DNA from: Bodo saltans
Lineage: Eukaryota > Euglenozoa > Kinetoplastea > Eubodonida > Bodonidae
Length of the DNA: 37,622 nt
Assembly: GCA_001460835.1 (NCBI GenBank)
Contig: CYKH01000729.1
Span: 1 to 37,622 of the forward strand
Direction of reading: 5' to 3'
Part shown: positions 7,452 to 19,300 of the stretch, in pieces
How positions within the stretch are numbered: the first letter of the stretch is position 1
Layout of the letters: each line of letters begins with the position of its first letter
Position numbers and translations under genes: made by a program
Notes under the pieces: model-generated
What the model saw: the letters and a program-made list of their open reading frames with translations, nothing else
What the model was told of the DNA's origin: nothing
The model's database searches: none

Positions 7452-10055
7452 ATGAACGATGCCACCAAGATGACATCAGGTGCCCCCATCCACTGTTTGA
7501 TGCTGCCAGTGTATCATGGTATTGAGACAAAGAAGGGCAAGAAAGCGCACAACAAATTTTGCGAAGTGACTGCTGCCGTGGATGCTGTGATACGACAACT
7601 CTCGTTGGGGCATAAACGTGCCCTGGAAATCACCATGTGCCCAAGGCGGCCTCAAATTTGCTGCGCTCACATCGCTCCCAAGAAAAGAAGTGCGCCACAA
7701 CCAGGCGCATTAACGCTGCCCACCAACGATGTATATCTGTACGAGATTGGTTGCGGCGAGCTACGTCGAGCGGTGGTGGCTGCATCGCTTTTATCTATCA
7801 TCGACGTTGTGTTCTTGTATTGTCCAGACGATGAGGTTATGAAGGAGTTCAAGGCAGATACCGTCAAGGCCCATGTACAGCAGTACTTGATGCCGCTGTT
7901 ACTTGGTATGGGCGTACGGCGGATTGAATTTGTGGTCAGGAGCGAGTCAGCAAAGGAAGTATGGGAGCCTACTCTTGCTACCTGGAAAGAGCACACCAAG
8001 TGGAACCCACACCACACGTCCTTGGCGATGACAATTGCACCAGAACATGTTGACACCAGAGCCGCCGCCACTCCTGCTGACGATGCGCCCAACCCTGCGG
8101 GCTGGGTAGGTGCAGGAACCATCGCCTGCTTCACCAAGACGATATCCGAAATCTTGGCTAGCTCACAGCCACTGGCCACGGTGGAGGACAACGCACGCCG
8201 TCCGCTTCGCCTTTCTGTTCTCCGTCGATTCGATAAGATTGGTGTCCTCGTTTGCCAAGTGCTCCAAGGAACCTTAAAAGTAGGCGATCGTGTCATCTCA
8301 GTGCACGATCCCCTTCGAACCTGCACAGGGAACCGCGTCGTATCCATCCGTGTCTACCCCCTCAACTGTGACGTGACAGAGGCATTCCCAGGAGAGCAGG
8401 TAGGCATCTTGACAGAGGCCCAACTGACGTTCCAAAACGCACATAAAACGCAACTCTCACAGCTTCCCTTCCTGTCCCTCGGTCAGGGTGATATGATAGT
8501 CCGCTACGGGGAAGGGCCTCAAACGCAACCGTGCTGGTTGGTTGTCACCTCCGACGTGAAGGTGGAGGAGGGGAAAGATCTTACACTGTTTGGTCATGGA
8601 GGGAATGGGCTGATGCGTGTTGTGCAGCGCAAAGCCACATCACTTGCTCTTACGCACACTGAGTACACATGGGGCCAAGGTCTTTTCATTGAAGCCCCTG
8701 TTGCAAGTGACGTTGAAAGCGAAGCAGCCGCAGCTACAGAAGAGGTACGCTCTGATAACGATGATGGCTCCTTCCGCAAGGTATACACCACCGACACACT
8801 ACTCGCCGCCACACACAGCAATTGCCAGGAGGAGCGTGTGTTTTTCCCTGTCCGAGTGCGGGCGGTGAGGCATCGTATGTGGGTGCATCGCTTCATTGTG
8901 GGCCACGTGTTACCATTCTTTGATCCCCATGCATTGGACAAGCTGCCCAGCGACACTGTTCACGTGATGCTTCAAAAGTGGCGAACAACCCTCGAGCCGC
9001 CCACTGGCGTGAATGACGGCATGAAACTCAGATATACGGAAATGGTGTTCGACGAGTTGTCGCAATTGGTGCCCAAGGACCTCCTCCTCACGTGCTTCCC
9101 TGCAGCGGCATCTGCGACAACGAATGTGGCAGATTCGACTTCTAGGGAAGCAGCAGCGGCGCTGATGAGTGCACAGATGGATCTTCTCATGTTGGTGTCA
9201 CGGTTGCCTGTACGCGATGTCGCTGGACGCATTTGGGACTACCTTGCTAGTGTGTTGACGTCGGATGCAGCACCAAAGAAACGTCAGTACTTCGTGACGC
9301 CCACAGATCGCGGCCCTACAGCCCTTCACAACGTAGCGCTTCCTCCAAATTTCGTCAACAAGATTCTCATGCGCTCCGTTCGCTCTACGTTTTGGCTTAC
9401 ACGGGTGCGGAGGATCGTTGGCGGCACAGAGAAAGGACTTAGCGTCACAGAGCAATGGAAACTGCTTGAGCTGCAAGAAGGAAGCGGTGTCCTGAGAGAT
9501 ATGGTGGGCCCCAGCGTCCGTCGCCAACGGCCCCACGATGCGAACGCGAAACGAGGGGTAGCAGAGGGCATGAAAATATCGCTTGCTGATCGAGCTTCGT
9601 TGCTGCGTGCAGTGCTCGAGTCACCCAACGGGGTATCCGCCGCAACTCTTTACACTTCTCTTGCATGTCTAGCTGAGTCCTCGGCGTTTCCACAAAGACA
9701 ATCTTCACGTTGGGAGTGGACTGATGAGGAGCATGTCGTTGCTTGGCAGCAAGAGCGTTCCGCTCACACAAACTTTTATGTGAGCGCACTGTTGGTAGCT
9801 TCGAAAAGCTCAGAAACGGTGTCTCACTTATCTCGATGGTGCCTTGCAGCTGGAATATTGATTCCCAAGCTCACAGACATGGCCAAACAGCTGCCAACTC
9901 TGAAGTCCTTCCACATGCTTCAAAGGATGACGTTCGTGGACCTTGAGACGCTCTACGTGACTCAGTGGGCGCTGCTGCGGCGCCATGGTGTTTCACTTCA
10001 AGCGTCAATCATGCACAAGATCGCACACTATTTGCTGCTGATGATATCACCTTGA
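7452..10055 (+). CDS. Translational-GTPase-like protein with degenerate G domain (867 aa)
   Basis: The order of elements resembles EF-1A/eIF2-gamma/Hbs1-type GTPases. Residues about 35-62 end in RALEITM, where these proteins have the RERGITI switch. Residues about 93-125 (YLYEIGCGELRRAVVAAS, then IIDVVFL) sit where DxPGH-x-F and the following helix and strand occur. Residues about 146-163 (LLLGMGVRRIEFVV) match the segment just before NKxD. Residues about 250-325 match the beta-barrel domain II: RPLRLSVLRRF, G-x-L-x-x-G-x-x-x-x-G-T-L-K-V-G-D-R-V, and PGEQVGIL. No GHVDxGKS P-loop, DxxG or NKxD is present. A domain III-like region may follow to about 420, then about 440 residues of helix-rich sequence I do not recognise. 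I infer a pseudo-GTPase, perhaps a kinetoplastid-specific translation or ribosome factor. Domain II is the strongest evidence. Confidence 0.6.
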   Translation: MNDATKMTSGAPIHCLMLPVYHGIETKKGKKAHNKFCEVTAAVDAVIRQLSLGHKRALEITMCPRRPQICCAHIAPKKRSAPQPGALTLPTNDVYLYEIGCGELRRAVVAASLLSIIDVVFLYCPDDEVMKEFKADTVKAHVQQYLMPLLLGMGVRRIEFVVRSESAKEVWEPTLATWKEHTKWNPHHTSLAMTIAPEHVDTRAAATPADDAPNPAGWVGAGTIACFTKTISEILASSQPLATVEDNARRPLRLSVLRRFDKIGVLVCQVLQGTLKVGDRVISVHDPLRTCTGNRVVSIRVYPLNCDVTEAFPGEQVGILTEAQLTFQNAHKTQLSQLPFLSLGQGDMIVRYGEGPQTQPCWLVVTSDVKVEEGKDLTLFGHGGNGLMRVVQRKATSLALTHTEYTWGQGLFIEAPVASDVESEAAAATEEVRSDNDDGSFRKVYTTDTLLAATHSNCQEERVFFPVRVRAVRHRMWVHRFIVGHVLPFFDPHALDKLPSDTVHVMLQKWRTTLEPPTGVNDGMKLRYTEMVFDELSQLVPKDLLLTCFPAAASATTNVADSTSREAAAALMSAQMDLLMLVSRLPVRDVAGRIWDYLASVLTSDAAPKKRQYFVTPTDRGPTALHNVALPPNFVNKILMRSVRSTFWLTRVRRIVGGTEKGLSVTEQWKLLELQEGSGVLRDMVGPSVRRQRPHDANAKRGVAEGMKISLADRASLLRAVLESPNGVSAATLYTSLACLAESSAFPQRQSSRWEWTDEEHVVAWQQERSAHTNFYVSALLVASKSSETVSHLSRWCLAAGILIPKLTDMAKQLPTLKSFHMLQRMTFVDLETLYVTQWALLRRHGVSLQASIMHKIAHYLLLMISP

Positions 10056-10260
10056 AGGGCTTGTCTAGCGATATACGGATGTGATCGATATCAGCTGGAA
10101 GAGCGAAATCATTTCTTCCCTTCCCCGTCTTTTTCCAACCGATAATTTTGCTCTTGCATCGCACAAGAAGCAAAACTCATTGCACACAATTCTCTTTCAC
10201 CCGCGCCGTCGAAAACAAAACCCTGAAGTACAATTGGAAGATCTTGTGTCCGCCGTAGTT

Positions 10261-10303
10261 ACCGTCTTCATTCACTCTCTGTCATTTGTTTTGGTTGTAT
10301 GAG
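10261..10303 (+). promoter_or_regulatory. Candidate spliced-leader acceptor deciding the 10334 start
   Basis: A T/C-rich stretch precedes an AG at 10302-10303. The first in-frame ATG downstream is 10334, so the codons upstream of it in this frame are likely untranslated. Confidence 0.45.
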
Positions 10304-10333
10304 TTCCGAATTTACCGAGTAAGATATACGAGC

Positions 10334-11338
10334 ATGCGTGAGGGGCAGCGCTTTCATGCAGGGCGACAACATGCGTTGGTTGCACCAGGCGTCACTGGAC
10401 TAGTGTTCACGGTGGACCCGAATCAAGTGGGAAAAGCGATTCGTGAGATGCAGCTTTACCTCGATCGATTTCAGACGATTTTTGCCGACGAGGTCGATCA
10501 ATCGGACAGTGACGATGATGATGAGGACATCAACGTGTCATCTGTGGATGCTCCAGAGGCACCGACGACTTCGATTTCATCGCTTCTCGCTGCAGAGTTG
10601 GCGCAGTTCCGCAAAGGTGATGCCGCTACTGTTGGTGACGATGGTACAACTGTTATCAAGCGACCGCCGAGAGTGAAGAAGAACCAAGTCATGTTCAGTG
10701 TTCTTGAGACTCATTGCAAAGGTTACCTGTTCATTAATGTTCCTCACGCAGTGACAGACAGAACGAGCAGCAACCACAACAACAAACGCCCCCGAGAGGA
10801 TGATGACGCCGAAGTACCGCTTGCAACAACAGTTGCTCCAGAGGCGTCTTCGAGCAGTGCGGCAACCAGAGCGTGCCGTGTCAACGATAGAGTGCCTCAG
10901 CTGGTGGATGCGTTGTTCAAAGAATTGGAGGAGCATCCCACCCGCCCAGTGTCGCGGTTTACTTACCGTTTGTTCCCCTGCTCCATTTCGTGTTGTCCCG
11001 TGTCAGCTGCCATGACCGCTGCGGTCCGGGAGCTTGCCTCGCGTATCCCTCCCATCCCAGGGAGATCGGCAATAAAAGTCGGTGTTCACTTCAACATCAA
11101 GAACAACTCTAACGTTGAGAAAGAAAAGATTTCACTCCGCTCAGATCTGGAAACCTGTCTCCCACAAAATCGATTCTTAGTTCTTCCTTGCGGCAGAAAA
11201 GGCATCGAGCTGGATGGTGTGTTTCAGGTGCATGTGCTGCACTCTACCTGCTGCGTAGGGTACGCTCCCGCCTACTCCCTGCGCAAAGACTACAACGTGC
11301 ATGACTTTGGTCGTGAGGATGAAAAGAAGGCTGAGTGA
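10334..11338 (+). CDS. TAN1: THUMP-domain tRNA acetylation adaptor, TAN1/THUMPD1-like
   Basis: TAN1/THUMPD1 binds tRNA and helps the Kre33/NAT10 acetyltransferase form N4-acetylcytidine at position 12 of some tRNAs. The 334-residue product begins with GVTGLVFTVDPN (about 19-30), the N-terminal motif in which G-x-x-G-x-x-x-T-x-x precedes a helix. An acidic linker (about 57-66) follows, then a segment around MFSVLETHCKGYLFIN (about 120-135). A disordered basic stretch (140-180) precedes the THUMP core: SRFTYRLFPCSISC (about 207-220), a VGVHFNIKNNSN strand (about 249-260), then helices. The ATG at 10334 is the first in frame after the acceptor AG. Family membership is based on motif order; the C-terminal strands are more divergent than usual. 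Confidence 0.83.
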   Translation: MREGQRFHAGRQHALVAPGVTGLVFTVDPNQVGKAIREMQLYLDRFQTIFADEVDQSDSDDDDEDINVSSVDAPEAPTTSISSLLAAELAQFRKGDAATVGDDGTTVIKRPPRVKKNQVMFSVLETHCKGYLFINVPHAVTDRTSSNHNNKRPREDDDAEVPLATTVAPEASSSSAATRACRVNDRVPQLVDALFKELEEHPTRPVSRFTYRLFPCSISCCPVSAAMTAAVRELASRIPPIPGRSAIKVGVHFNIKNNSNVEKEKISLRSDLETCLPQNRFLVLPCGRKGIELDGVFQVHVLHSTCCVGYAPAYSLRKDYNVHDFGREDEKKAE

Positions 11339-11575
11339 TAATTTTTTTTTCTTTGCACTGATGGGGGAACATAATCTTTTAAGCTCAACACCGCTTTGTT
11401 GTGAGGTCAAGCACCAACTTTTGTCCGCAGTGGAACTCTAATTGCTACCTTTTCAAGAGAATAATATAAGAAGAGAAACAACAAACTGATATGGATCTGT
11501 GAGTGACGCATTACTTTCAGCCTGGTGTTTACTACAACAACAACGAAAAAAAATCGTGCTCCCAATTTGCAGAAA

Positions 11576-12568
11576 ATGGTGACGCTTTCAGGTTGCGTAA
11601 GCAATGCTCACTGTTGGGTGTACAATATCTTCATCGTCGTTGCTCTTCTGACAACGTCGATTACGGCCGAAGGTGGCAGCGGCGGTGACGGAAGCAGCGA
11701 GATCTTAGGGATGACCACAGGTGTCGCTATTCTGGTGCTCGTGCTCGTTGCATTTGTGGTGATAGGATGCCTCCTCTGCGTACTTCACCGACAACTTCAA
11801 ATCATGAAGGCAACTCGTCGACGGACGCACATTCAAGAGATGCGCAGAGCAAATAGATCTCACGATGATGATGACGACGATGAAGGGGAGTTATCTGCAT
11901 CCTCTGGTCCGGCGCCAACAGATACGTACAAAAGCCCAGCTATTCCAACCACAGACAAGGTTATCATCGTTAATGCGGAACTCTCCGTTTCGACGCCTCC
12001 CTCGGCTAGCGCTTTGCTGGCCGGGCGAGACGGCCCTTCTCAAGAGCAAGAAATCAACGATACCGATGATCACGTAAATGCACTGCCACTTCTTCAACAG
12101 CATTCACCGAAAGCAAGCTCAGCTGGAAAACCACTTCGGTTTGGTGGTGGGGGCGACGTAGAAGAGGGCACAGACAGCCACACTCTCCAGCACTCCGTTC
12201 GCAAAGTGGGAAGCTGGCTTTCTCACAGCGCACAACTGCTTCCACCTTTAGGCACACCTCAGTTTATGAACCTGCGCGCCAGCTCATTCCTTGGCATCCC
12301 CCCCGCACCTTCTGCTGCGACTTCTCAAGCAGATGATGGCTCCGCTGTTGTCTATGTACGCGTCAACAGCAGGCAGCGAAGAAGCAACACCATGCCCATC
12401 CGTGTTCCGCCAAGTGCAACAGGTGGCGTACCAGATCCTTTTGGTGATATTCCAATTGTTTCGATGGAGGAGACATACCCGCGACCAACGACAACTTCCG
12501 GCGGTGGTGGGCGAATGGTTCGCCGAAGTGTTTCGTTAGACTCACAAAATTCAGATCCATTTTCGTGA
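11576..12568 (+). CDS. Type I single-pass membrane protein with acidic/Ser-rich tail (330 aa)
   Basis: The ATG at 11576 is the first ATG in this frame and gives a hydrophobic leader (about 14-30, ending ITA) typical of a signal peptide. A Gly/Ser-rich segment is followed by a strong membrane helix at about 48-70, a basic stop-transfer stretch (RRRTHIQEMRR, about 81-91), a run of six Asp (encoded by GAT/GAC repeats near 11863-11883), and a long Ser/Pro-rich, probably disordered tail ending RRSVSLDSQNSDPFS. The ectodomain would be only about 15 residues, so the protein may signal or anchor through its tail rather than bind ligands. An AG after TTACTTTC at 11519-11520 is a possible trans-splice site. 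No family is recognised. The layout parallels the protein at 21516-22253, but I see no sequence similarity. Confidence 0.72.
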   Translation: MVTLSGCVSNAHCWVYNIFIVVALLTTSITAEGGSGGDGSSEILGMTTGVAILVLVLVAFVVIGCLLCVLHRQLQIMKATRRRTHIQEMRRANRSHDDDDDDEGELSASSGPAPTDTYKSPAIPTTDKVIIVNAELSVSTPPSASALLAGRDGPSQEQEINDTDDHVNALPLLQQHSPKASSAGKPLRFGGGGDVEEGTDSHTLQHSVRKVGSWLSHSAQLLPPLGTPQFMNLRASSFLGIPPAPSAATSQADDGSAVVYVRVNSRQRRSNTMPIRVPPSATGGVPDPFGDIPIVSMEETYPRPTTTSGGGGRMVRRSVSLDSQNSDPFS

Positions 12569-13308
12569 AAGTAAATTTTACGTGGAATGACTACAAAGAA
12601 GAAGCTAAAGTTTCAAGCAAAAAAAAAAAAAAAAATGAATGCTAAGAGTGCGACGAGCAAGTTAAACAAGGAAACTGTCTCTCGTGCCTCTTAAAGGACG
12701 TTTACAAAAGAAGCATTAAAAAAATTTTTTTAGGAAGAGCCGACGACGCCCAGTTGGCTTCGTAGTATGTCGGGTTAGTTTTTAACAACAGTGAGGCAGA
12801 GAGAGAACACTTGCAAATGACTCTCGCGCGTGTTGTGGTATCCAATTTTGGCAAATAGCTCGTTTTTCGGCACTTTTTGTTATTGTGTTTTTTCTTTATT
12901 GTCTCCCCGTTTGCGTGTTGTGTTACAATGGAAAATTTTGAGATGAAAACTTCTCTGGAGGCTACACCACACTATCTTTGATGCGTAGCAATCAACCCTT
13001 TTCAAATTTCGCTGCTTCCTTCCTAAAGAGAAAAGAAAAGAAAAAATCCTTCTGGTTGCACTTTTTTGTACATCCTCTCACTTATTAATGTGCCGGTTTG
13101 TATACAATGTGTTCCTTCACTTCATTGTTTCGCTTCAATTTCGCTGCGTCACTACACAACGTTTCACTTGCGCGTCGTCATTGCTCTTCAGTGGGAGTGG
13201 CGCTCAACCTCAGTCTTTGACATGTGTCTTCGGGGAAAACACCAACGAGTAAGGGTTTAGATTGAAATAACATAACTATAGGACAGTATAGAAACGATTT
13301 TTACTACG
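12569..13308 (+). other. Long spacer (740 bases), no convincing gene
   Basis: It holds an A17 run at 12619-12635, an A7T8 palindrome near 12718-12732, and several T-rich tracts. The last pyrimidine-rich part (13112-13191) ends in CTCTTCAG and is a candidate acceptor for the giant gene. Short frames here lack ATG starts or sensible composition. Confidence 0.6.
13112..13191 (+). promoter_or_regulatory. Candidate spliced-leader acceptor for the giant surface protein gene
   Basis: T/C-rich sequence ends in TTGCTCTTCAG, with the AG at 13190-13191, 118 bases before the ATG at 13309. An ATG at 13220 in between would open only a short frame. Confidence 0.4.
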
Positions 13309-16300
13309 ATGGGGACTGATCGATGGCTCCCCCTAACGATATTTTTCATCTTGGTGACCTTGCTAACAGCAGTTACCGCGACCGTCTCAAATTGCTCAGT
13401 GGCATACAATGCGACGGACCCACTGATACTGAAGAGCAATGAGGACTATATGTTTGCTCACTGCCCTCAAGCCGTGTTCATTGCGCTGACCACAAACATT
13501 ACCAACGCAACCCTTCACATTCACTACACGGCGTTGGGCTCGCCTCTACAAATCCAGGCCCCACTCGAAAACATTTCGATCGAGCTTCGAGGAGTGATGC
13601 TGTCAACGTTACCTTCGACACCGATGACACTCATCGTAGCCGCCGTGAGCTCTGCATCGTCAACCCTTGCGCGTGTATCTGTTTTGGTGTTCAATGATGT
13701 GATGACATTTAGTGTCGCGCCTCCGTGGCCATCTCTCATTGTGTTTCCGGCTGGTCTCAGCTGCGTTCAATGTCGAATTGTGCTGCGTAACATGACGATT
13801 TCCGCAGGCAATGAATACTTCTTGACTCTGCAGGCAAATTTCACACGATTGTCGCTCATTTGGCTGACGGAGTTTGTATGGTACTCAGCGGCTAGGTCAG
13901 CGTTGTTGAATCCCTGTATTCACGTCAGTCAACTGACGGACGAAAGTGAACTGGTTATCAGCAATGCACTTGTAGTTGGGACTTACGATTCGTGGCTGAC
14001 CACTACCGCAGTTTCCAGTGGAAGCCGCGTCACTTTAGCCAACGCCACGACGCGGCAGTTTTCAGTTGTGTTGTTGAATCAAGCAGCTTCGATGACGGGC
14101 AGCGTTGTTGTGATTTCCAATGTGACAGACGATTCATCGTTCCAAGTACTGCTCGTGATCAACGCGATTCTTAGCGACATGACCATCGAGGTGAGTAACT
14201 GCACCTTCTCCGCATCGAACAACGCACCGATTTGCATTCAATCGTGCATCTTGACCAATCTTGCCATGGCCATGCTGCAACTGACTTGCATCAATTCTCT
14301 ATGCGTCTATTTGCGCAGCAACACCAACGCCATCAACACATCGCTTACCTTGCAAGACATCACCTTTTACGGTGGCAGCCGTGCAGTGGACTGGTTTGGT
14401 AGCACGTGGACAGGTCTGTCTGTAAGAGCGAAGCAGGTCATTGGGACAGATTGCGCGGGTGTTAGTTGGCTCCGTTGCCATGGGGTCGGTGAAGATACAC
14501 GCGTTGTCATCACTGACAGCATTGTTGCGTCGCAAACATTTGTTGCAAAGTCAGCAATGAATCACATAGAGCTGTACTCCATAAATACCACGTGGTGTGC
14601 GCCAAGCACGCAATCCGCAGGCGGCATTTCTTTTGGGGGGGACACGAGTGCAGCGCCACCAATCTTGTTCTCGGATGTGCTTGTCAGTCTTGAGGACTGC
14701 ATTCTCCAACCGAACTCGTTCTCCTCTCTCAGTCTCTCCGCTGACATTGCACGCAATGTGACGTTTCAACTCATTCGTGTCGATGCTTCAGCATGGCTAC
14801 CATTGGACAACGCTACAAGGGGAACTGTGATCGTCGGGGTAACTGCGTTTGGGACGGCAGTATCTAACGCTTCTATTGGGACAGCAATCGCCATCATTGA
14901 TTCTGTGATGGGCGGGCACGTCTCAATATTTAATATCTATCCTGTCGCGATTTCGATTGTCAACTCCATCGTGTTCTGCGGACCTGTCCACGCGTTTGAG
15001 GTATTTTACAACACCTCCAGCGCCGTGTCTCTGGACTCAAGCGGGTCCAATGCCCCAACAATCCCGCAACTCCGATGGGACGGCTCTCAACTAATGTCCG
15101 CATTATGGTTCCAACAAGTCACCGCGATTGGAGTGAGCACCGGAGTGTTACTCCGATTCGATGCGGATGTGGCTCTCAAGACGCAGCAGTGGAACGTTTC
15201 CGTCACATTCGGCAATGGCACGTCGAGGCTCGGAGACATCGCGATCTTTGTGATATTCTTTAAAGTCAGCATCTTTTCGTTTCAACTTGCGGTTCTTGGG
15301 ACCAATTCTCTGCATTATGATGGTGCAGTTGCTGTGTTGTTCGTCGACGTTGTGTTTTTCCTTCCAACGAGGAACATCTCATCACCGGCAGCACAGCCAG
15401 AAGATTCGCCATGGATTCTGGCCGAGGTACACAACGCCACGTCAACCAGTGGTAGCTGGTTGGCTTTCCATAACTCTACGTTTATTAGCTCGAGTGGCGA
15501 ACCAGCTGCGTTGATGGTCAGTATCGTAGTTCAAGAGTCCTCGATTGTCGGCTCCCTAGTGATCATCGAGCATTGCAACATCACAATGCTGCAAGTGGCG
15601 ATTCAGGTGGTAGACTGCACTTGGACATTAAAAGATATCGCAGTGGCTCTGCTTCACTCAGTCATCGACAGGCATGGAGCAACATCTATCAACATGACCA
15701 TTGTGAGGACTAATTTGACTTTGCTTGGTAGCCAGCCCCAGAGTTTGGTCACTCTTTCTGACGTTGCCGAAGGCACCTGGCTGCCACTGCCTACGAGTAA
15801 CACCACCACCACTCCACTATCATGGATGTATGTTGAGGTCACTCTAAGACGCTCCACATTGATGTGTGGCGCGCCAACCATTGTGTTTTGTGCATACAAT
15901 GTTGCCCCTGCGTGGACGACACAACTAACAAAAACACCACTTGAGGTCCACGTCAGGTTCATTGAGCAATCGTCTTGGATCCTGGTTCCAAGCTCTGCAC
16001 CCAAATTGCTGAACGTCAACTCACTCACAAACCTTTCAACCTTCGTCGTCGCCTCCATTTCTGTATTACAGAGCGTGCACATTGACATTGACGGAGCGTC
16101 GAACGTGACTGCAGACAATATCTTAGCAGTTTGGAGTTGTGATGTGCTAGGGGACATTCGCGTGTCGCTGCGTGGGGGTAGCGCCACTCACCTCACGACA
16201 CCCACAAGTTGGAACTTGGTAGATGTACGTTCCGCTCTCCAACGTGACGTGTCGCTCATCACCCAATTGAAAGCTTCTTGGTTAGTGCAGATTGACGGCG

Positions 16301-19300
16301 ACTCAACGTTATTTGTAGGTTTGCTTTTCTCTGCAGCAGTCCGCATCTATTTTTCGACATTACCATCACTAGGATCATTGATCATTTCCGTTTCAGGCGG
16401 TGCAACTGTTTCCGCGCCGAATGGTCTTGTTGACATCACCCGAACTGCTCTCACAGGTGTTGGAACTGCACCATCTGCACTCGTCCTCATCACCGTCAAC
16501 GAATCATCGTCAATTATCGGAAGTGGAATGCCTGTCGTGAGCACTTACAGGTCCAATTTGTTCAATTTGCTCATCAGCATTGGTGATTCATCATCAGGGC
16601 ATGCGAGCACATCAATTTTCAACTCATCTATCTTCTCAGCTGTGCTTTGTTATTGTCCTGGGATGCAATGGGCTTTGACGCTTCGCAACGCCGTCATTAT
16701 CCTCGAGAGAGACGTTACCGGAGGCACTACATACTACCTTTGCAATTTCGCGAGCAACAACTTTCCGAACAAAGGCGCACTGATTCCGTCACTACTGTGG
16801 GACGCAGAGTCATCGACCCTTCACACTTCCGGTGTGACGAGTTGGCTTTATGTTCGCAATGACAACGTATTGAGCTCCTCGGTGATTCCGCTTAACGTGA
16901 GCTTTCAACGATGTCACATGATCGCTACCGTGAGGCTGACCTTGACTCCCATTGACGAACTTGTACTGGCGTTGATATCGATTCATCCTACACTGATGAA
17001 TGTGAGCAGCACGATATTGTTTTTTGCCTCGAACGTCAGCCTAACAACAAATCTTGCAGCAGCCACGAGGAACATCACGTCAAACGCGAACATTTCTGTG
17101 ATTCTGTCGCTGCTCTACGTTGAGCGCGATGTCTGCCAAAGTTCCCCCATCGTGTCCGTGTCGCAGTGCACAATTTCAATCGCCACAGACATCAATGGAA
17201 CGAATGCGACGCCCCCGCGCCTAAACAGCATCTTGTCTCTTGTCGAAGCTCAGACAAATCTATGCAGTGATGATGGCAATGTGGCAAGCCCACCCGTCTA
17301 CGTCACGCTCGTCGGCACCGAGCTTGTCGTGCCGCCATCTTTTTATTCCGTCGTTGCTCTTACGTTACGTTCCACGACTGGATCGAGGGGCACCAATTAC
17401 TCAATTGATTTCGATGGAGGCGGCATTACATCCTCCGGCATGAAGCTGTTATCCGTTGTTGTCGATGGACCCTCAAATGCTTCAACAAACGCTACCATGG
17501 TGGTGAGATGCGTCGAGGAGCTACCTGCGAGTTCTCCCCGGCGCTACGTCAACGGTTCTGCAGCAGTACTCGGTGATGTCTCGGTTGAAATGTACGATCA
17601 CACGCTGCTTAGTGTGCCATCTACTCGATGTGGTTCACTGACTGCCGCAGTCTCAGAGTCGCAATCAGGCATAGAATCACCGTCAGCACTATCTCCAACA
17701 CCCTCAGGCGCGCAATCATTCTCGATCCCCACAGCTTCGTCGTTTCCATCAAACACAGAGAGTGTACCCAGCCCCTCGTTGTTGGCATCGAAAAGCGCTT
17801 CATTGTCATCAGTGTCTCTGGCGACGCTCTGGAAAACCCCCACGAAACTCACATCACAACTTTCTGTGTCAGTGAGCATCTCCACATCCAGCAGTCGCAG
17901 CGTTACGGGTGGGTGGTCAACGCAGACTCATACGCTGACTCCTACGAGATCAAGGGGACCCACGCACACACTCAGCCTCCACGCTACCCGCTCATCGTCC
18001 AGGAGCCCTTCACCACCAAGCAACAGTGACACCACATCGCTCAACAACTCTGCATCTTATGTGTTGGTAGAATCACCAACCCTCACTCAGCGCCCTCTTG
18101 TCAACGCTGGTGTCAGTATTCTGCCAAAGCCAGTTCGAGACTCCATCAGTGGTGCTTCGGTGGTGAGCGGTATGGTTGGTACAGGCGTGGTAGGCCCAGC
18201 AACGGCAATGAATGCGTACCGTGGCATGACGCAGTTGGCGCTGATTGCATGCCCGTCGCAAGATGATGCGCTGGAGAACTTTAATGGGGATTGGAGCTTG
18301 AATCCTCTGTTGCTCGCGATTGGCGTTGACCGGCTGCAGTTTGCCCGTGGGGCTGCTGTTGGAGACCTGATTCTCATGGGCGCCTTGACTGTCCTTGGGT
18401 TGTTATCGGTTGTCATTCGAAGACATTTCTTAGGGAGGTCGTCTGTGGCGACGTATTGGAGTGCTGCAGGTAGGTTGCAGTTCCCTGGATTGCTCCTCAT
18501 TCCGTACACAATGCTCCTACAGCCGCTGGTGATGATGAACCTCATTATCATCGGCCTGGGGGACGCTGGAGACGTGGTCTTGGGGGTTGCAACGTTGATG
18601 ATTTGTGTAGTGGTGCCATTGACTCTGTGCTGGTATTTGCTACTACTCAATTTCTCGGCCACTGCTCGCTTCGCCGCAGACCATGACGTGCAGTATGAGG
18701 AAGACAGCCTTCTTCGAACAAGACTAGGCTCGCTCATCTACTTCTGGTTTCATCAAGCCTACCACTGGGTAAGCCAAGATACCTTTCCCACGTTTGTGTC
18801 GTGCTTCGGGTTTTTGTTTGACCCGTACGTGGCGCATCGGCATTGGTTCCTACTCGTGGAGTTGGGAAGTGGTTGCATCACTGGCGCTGTTGGCGCCGCT
18901 CAAGTCCTCGGCATGTCGTGCAGCGCTCTCACAGAAGTTCTTGTTGGTTTTGCTGCATTGTACATTCTCCTCTTGATGTTTCTGAGACCCCTGGACTCCA
19001 ACTTAGAGGCCTTCCTCGCGCACGTGAACGGGTGGGCCACTCTCGTTTCATCGATATTAGCGCTGTTTGACGACACCGAAAGTGCTGCCGCGTGGATCAT
19101 TGCAGGGCAGCTATGGCTGTCCATGGCAATGATTGCTCTTGCCATCGTACAATATGCGCACGCTAAGTACTTAGATGGCGAAAAGCGCAAGCGGCAACGG
19201 CAGCATGGGCGAAGCGACTCCTTCGAGTCGCTGGGGGGAGCTGTCATGCTGCGTGATGTCAATTCTGACGACGACAACTTCGGTAATGGTGAAGTCGTGC

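Noticed and set aside
11863-11885. GAT/GAC repeat as an unstable microsatellite
   Set aside because: It is short and encodes an acidic stretch in frame; nothing beyond normal low complexity.
12619-12635. A17 run as the tail of a retroposon
   Set aside because: No target-site duplication or element-like sequence was seen before it; a simple homopolymer is enough.
13066-13260. 64-codon + strand frame before the giant gene
   Set aside because: No ATG start and T-rich spacer composition; it overlaps the likely trans-splice acceptor.
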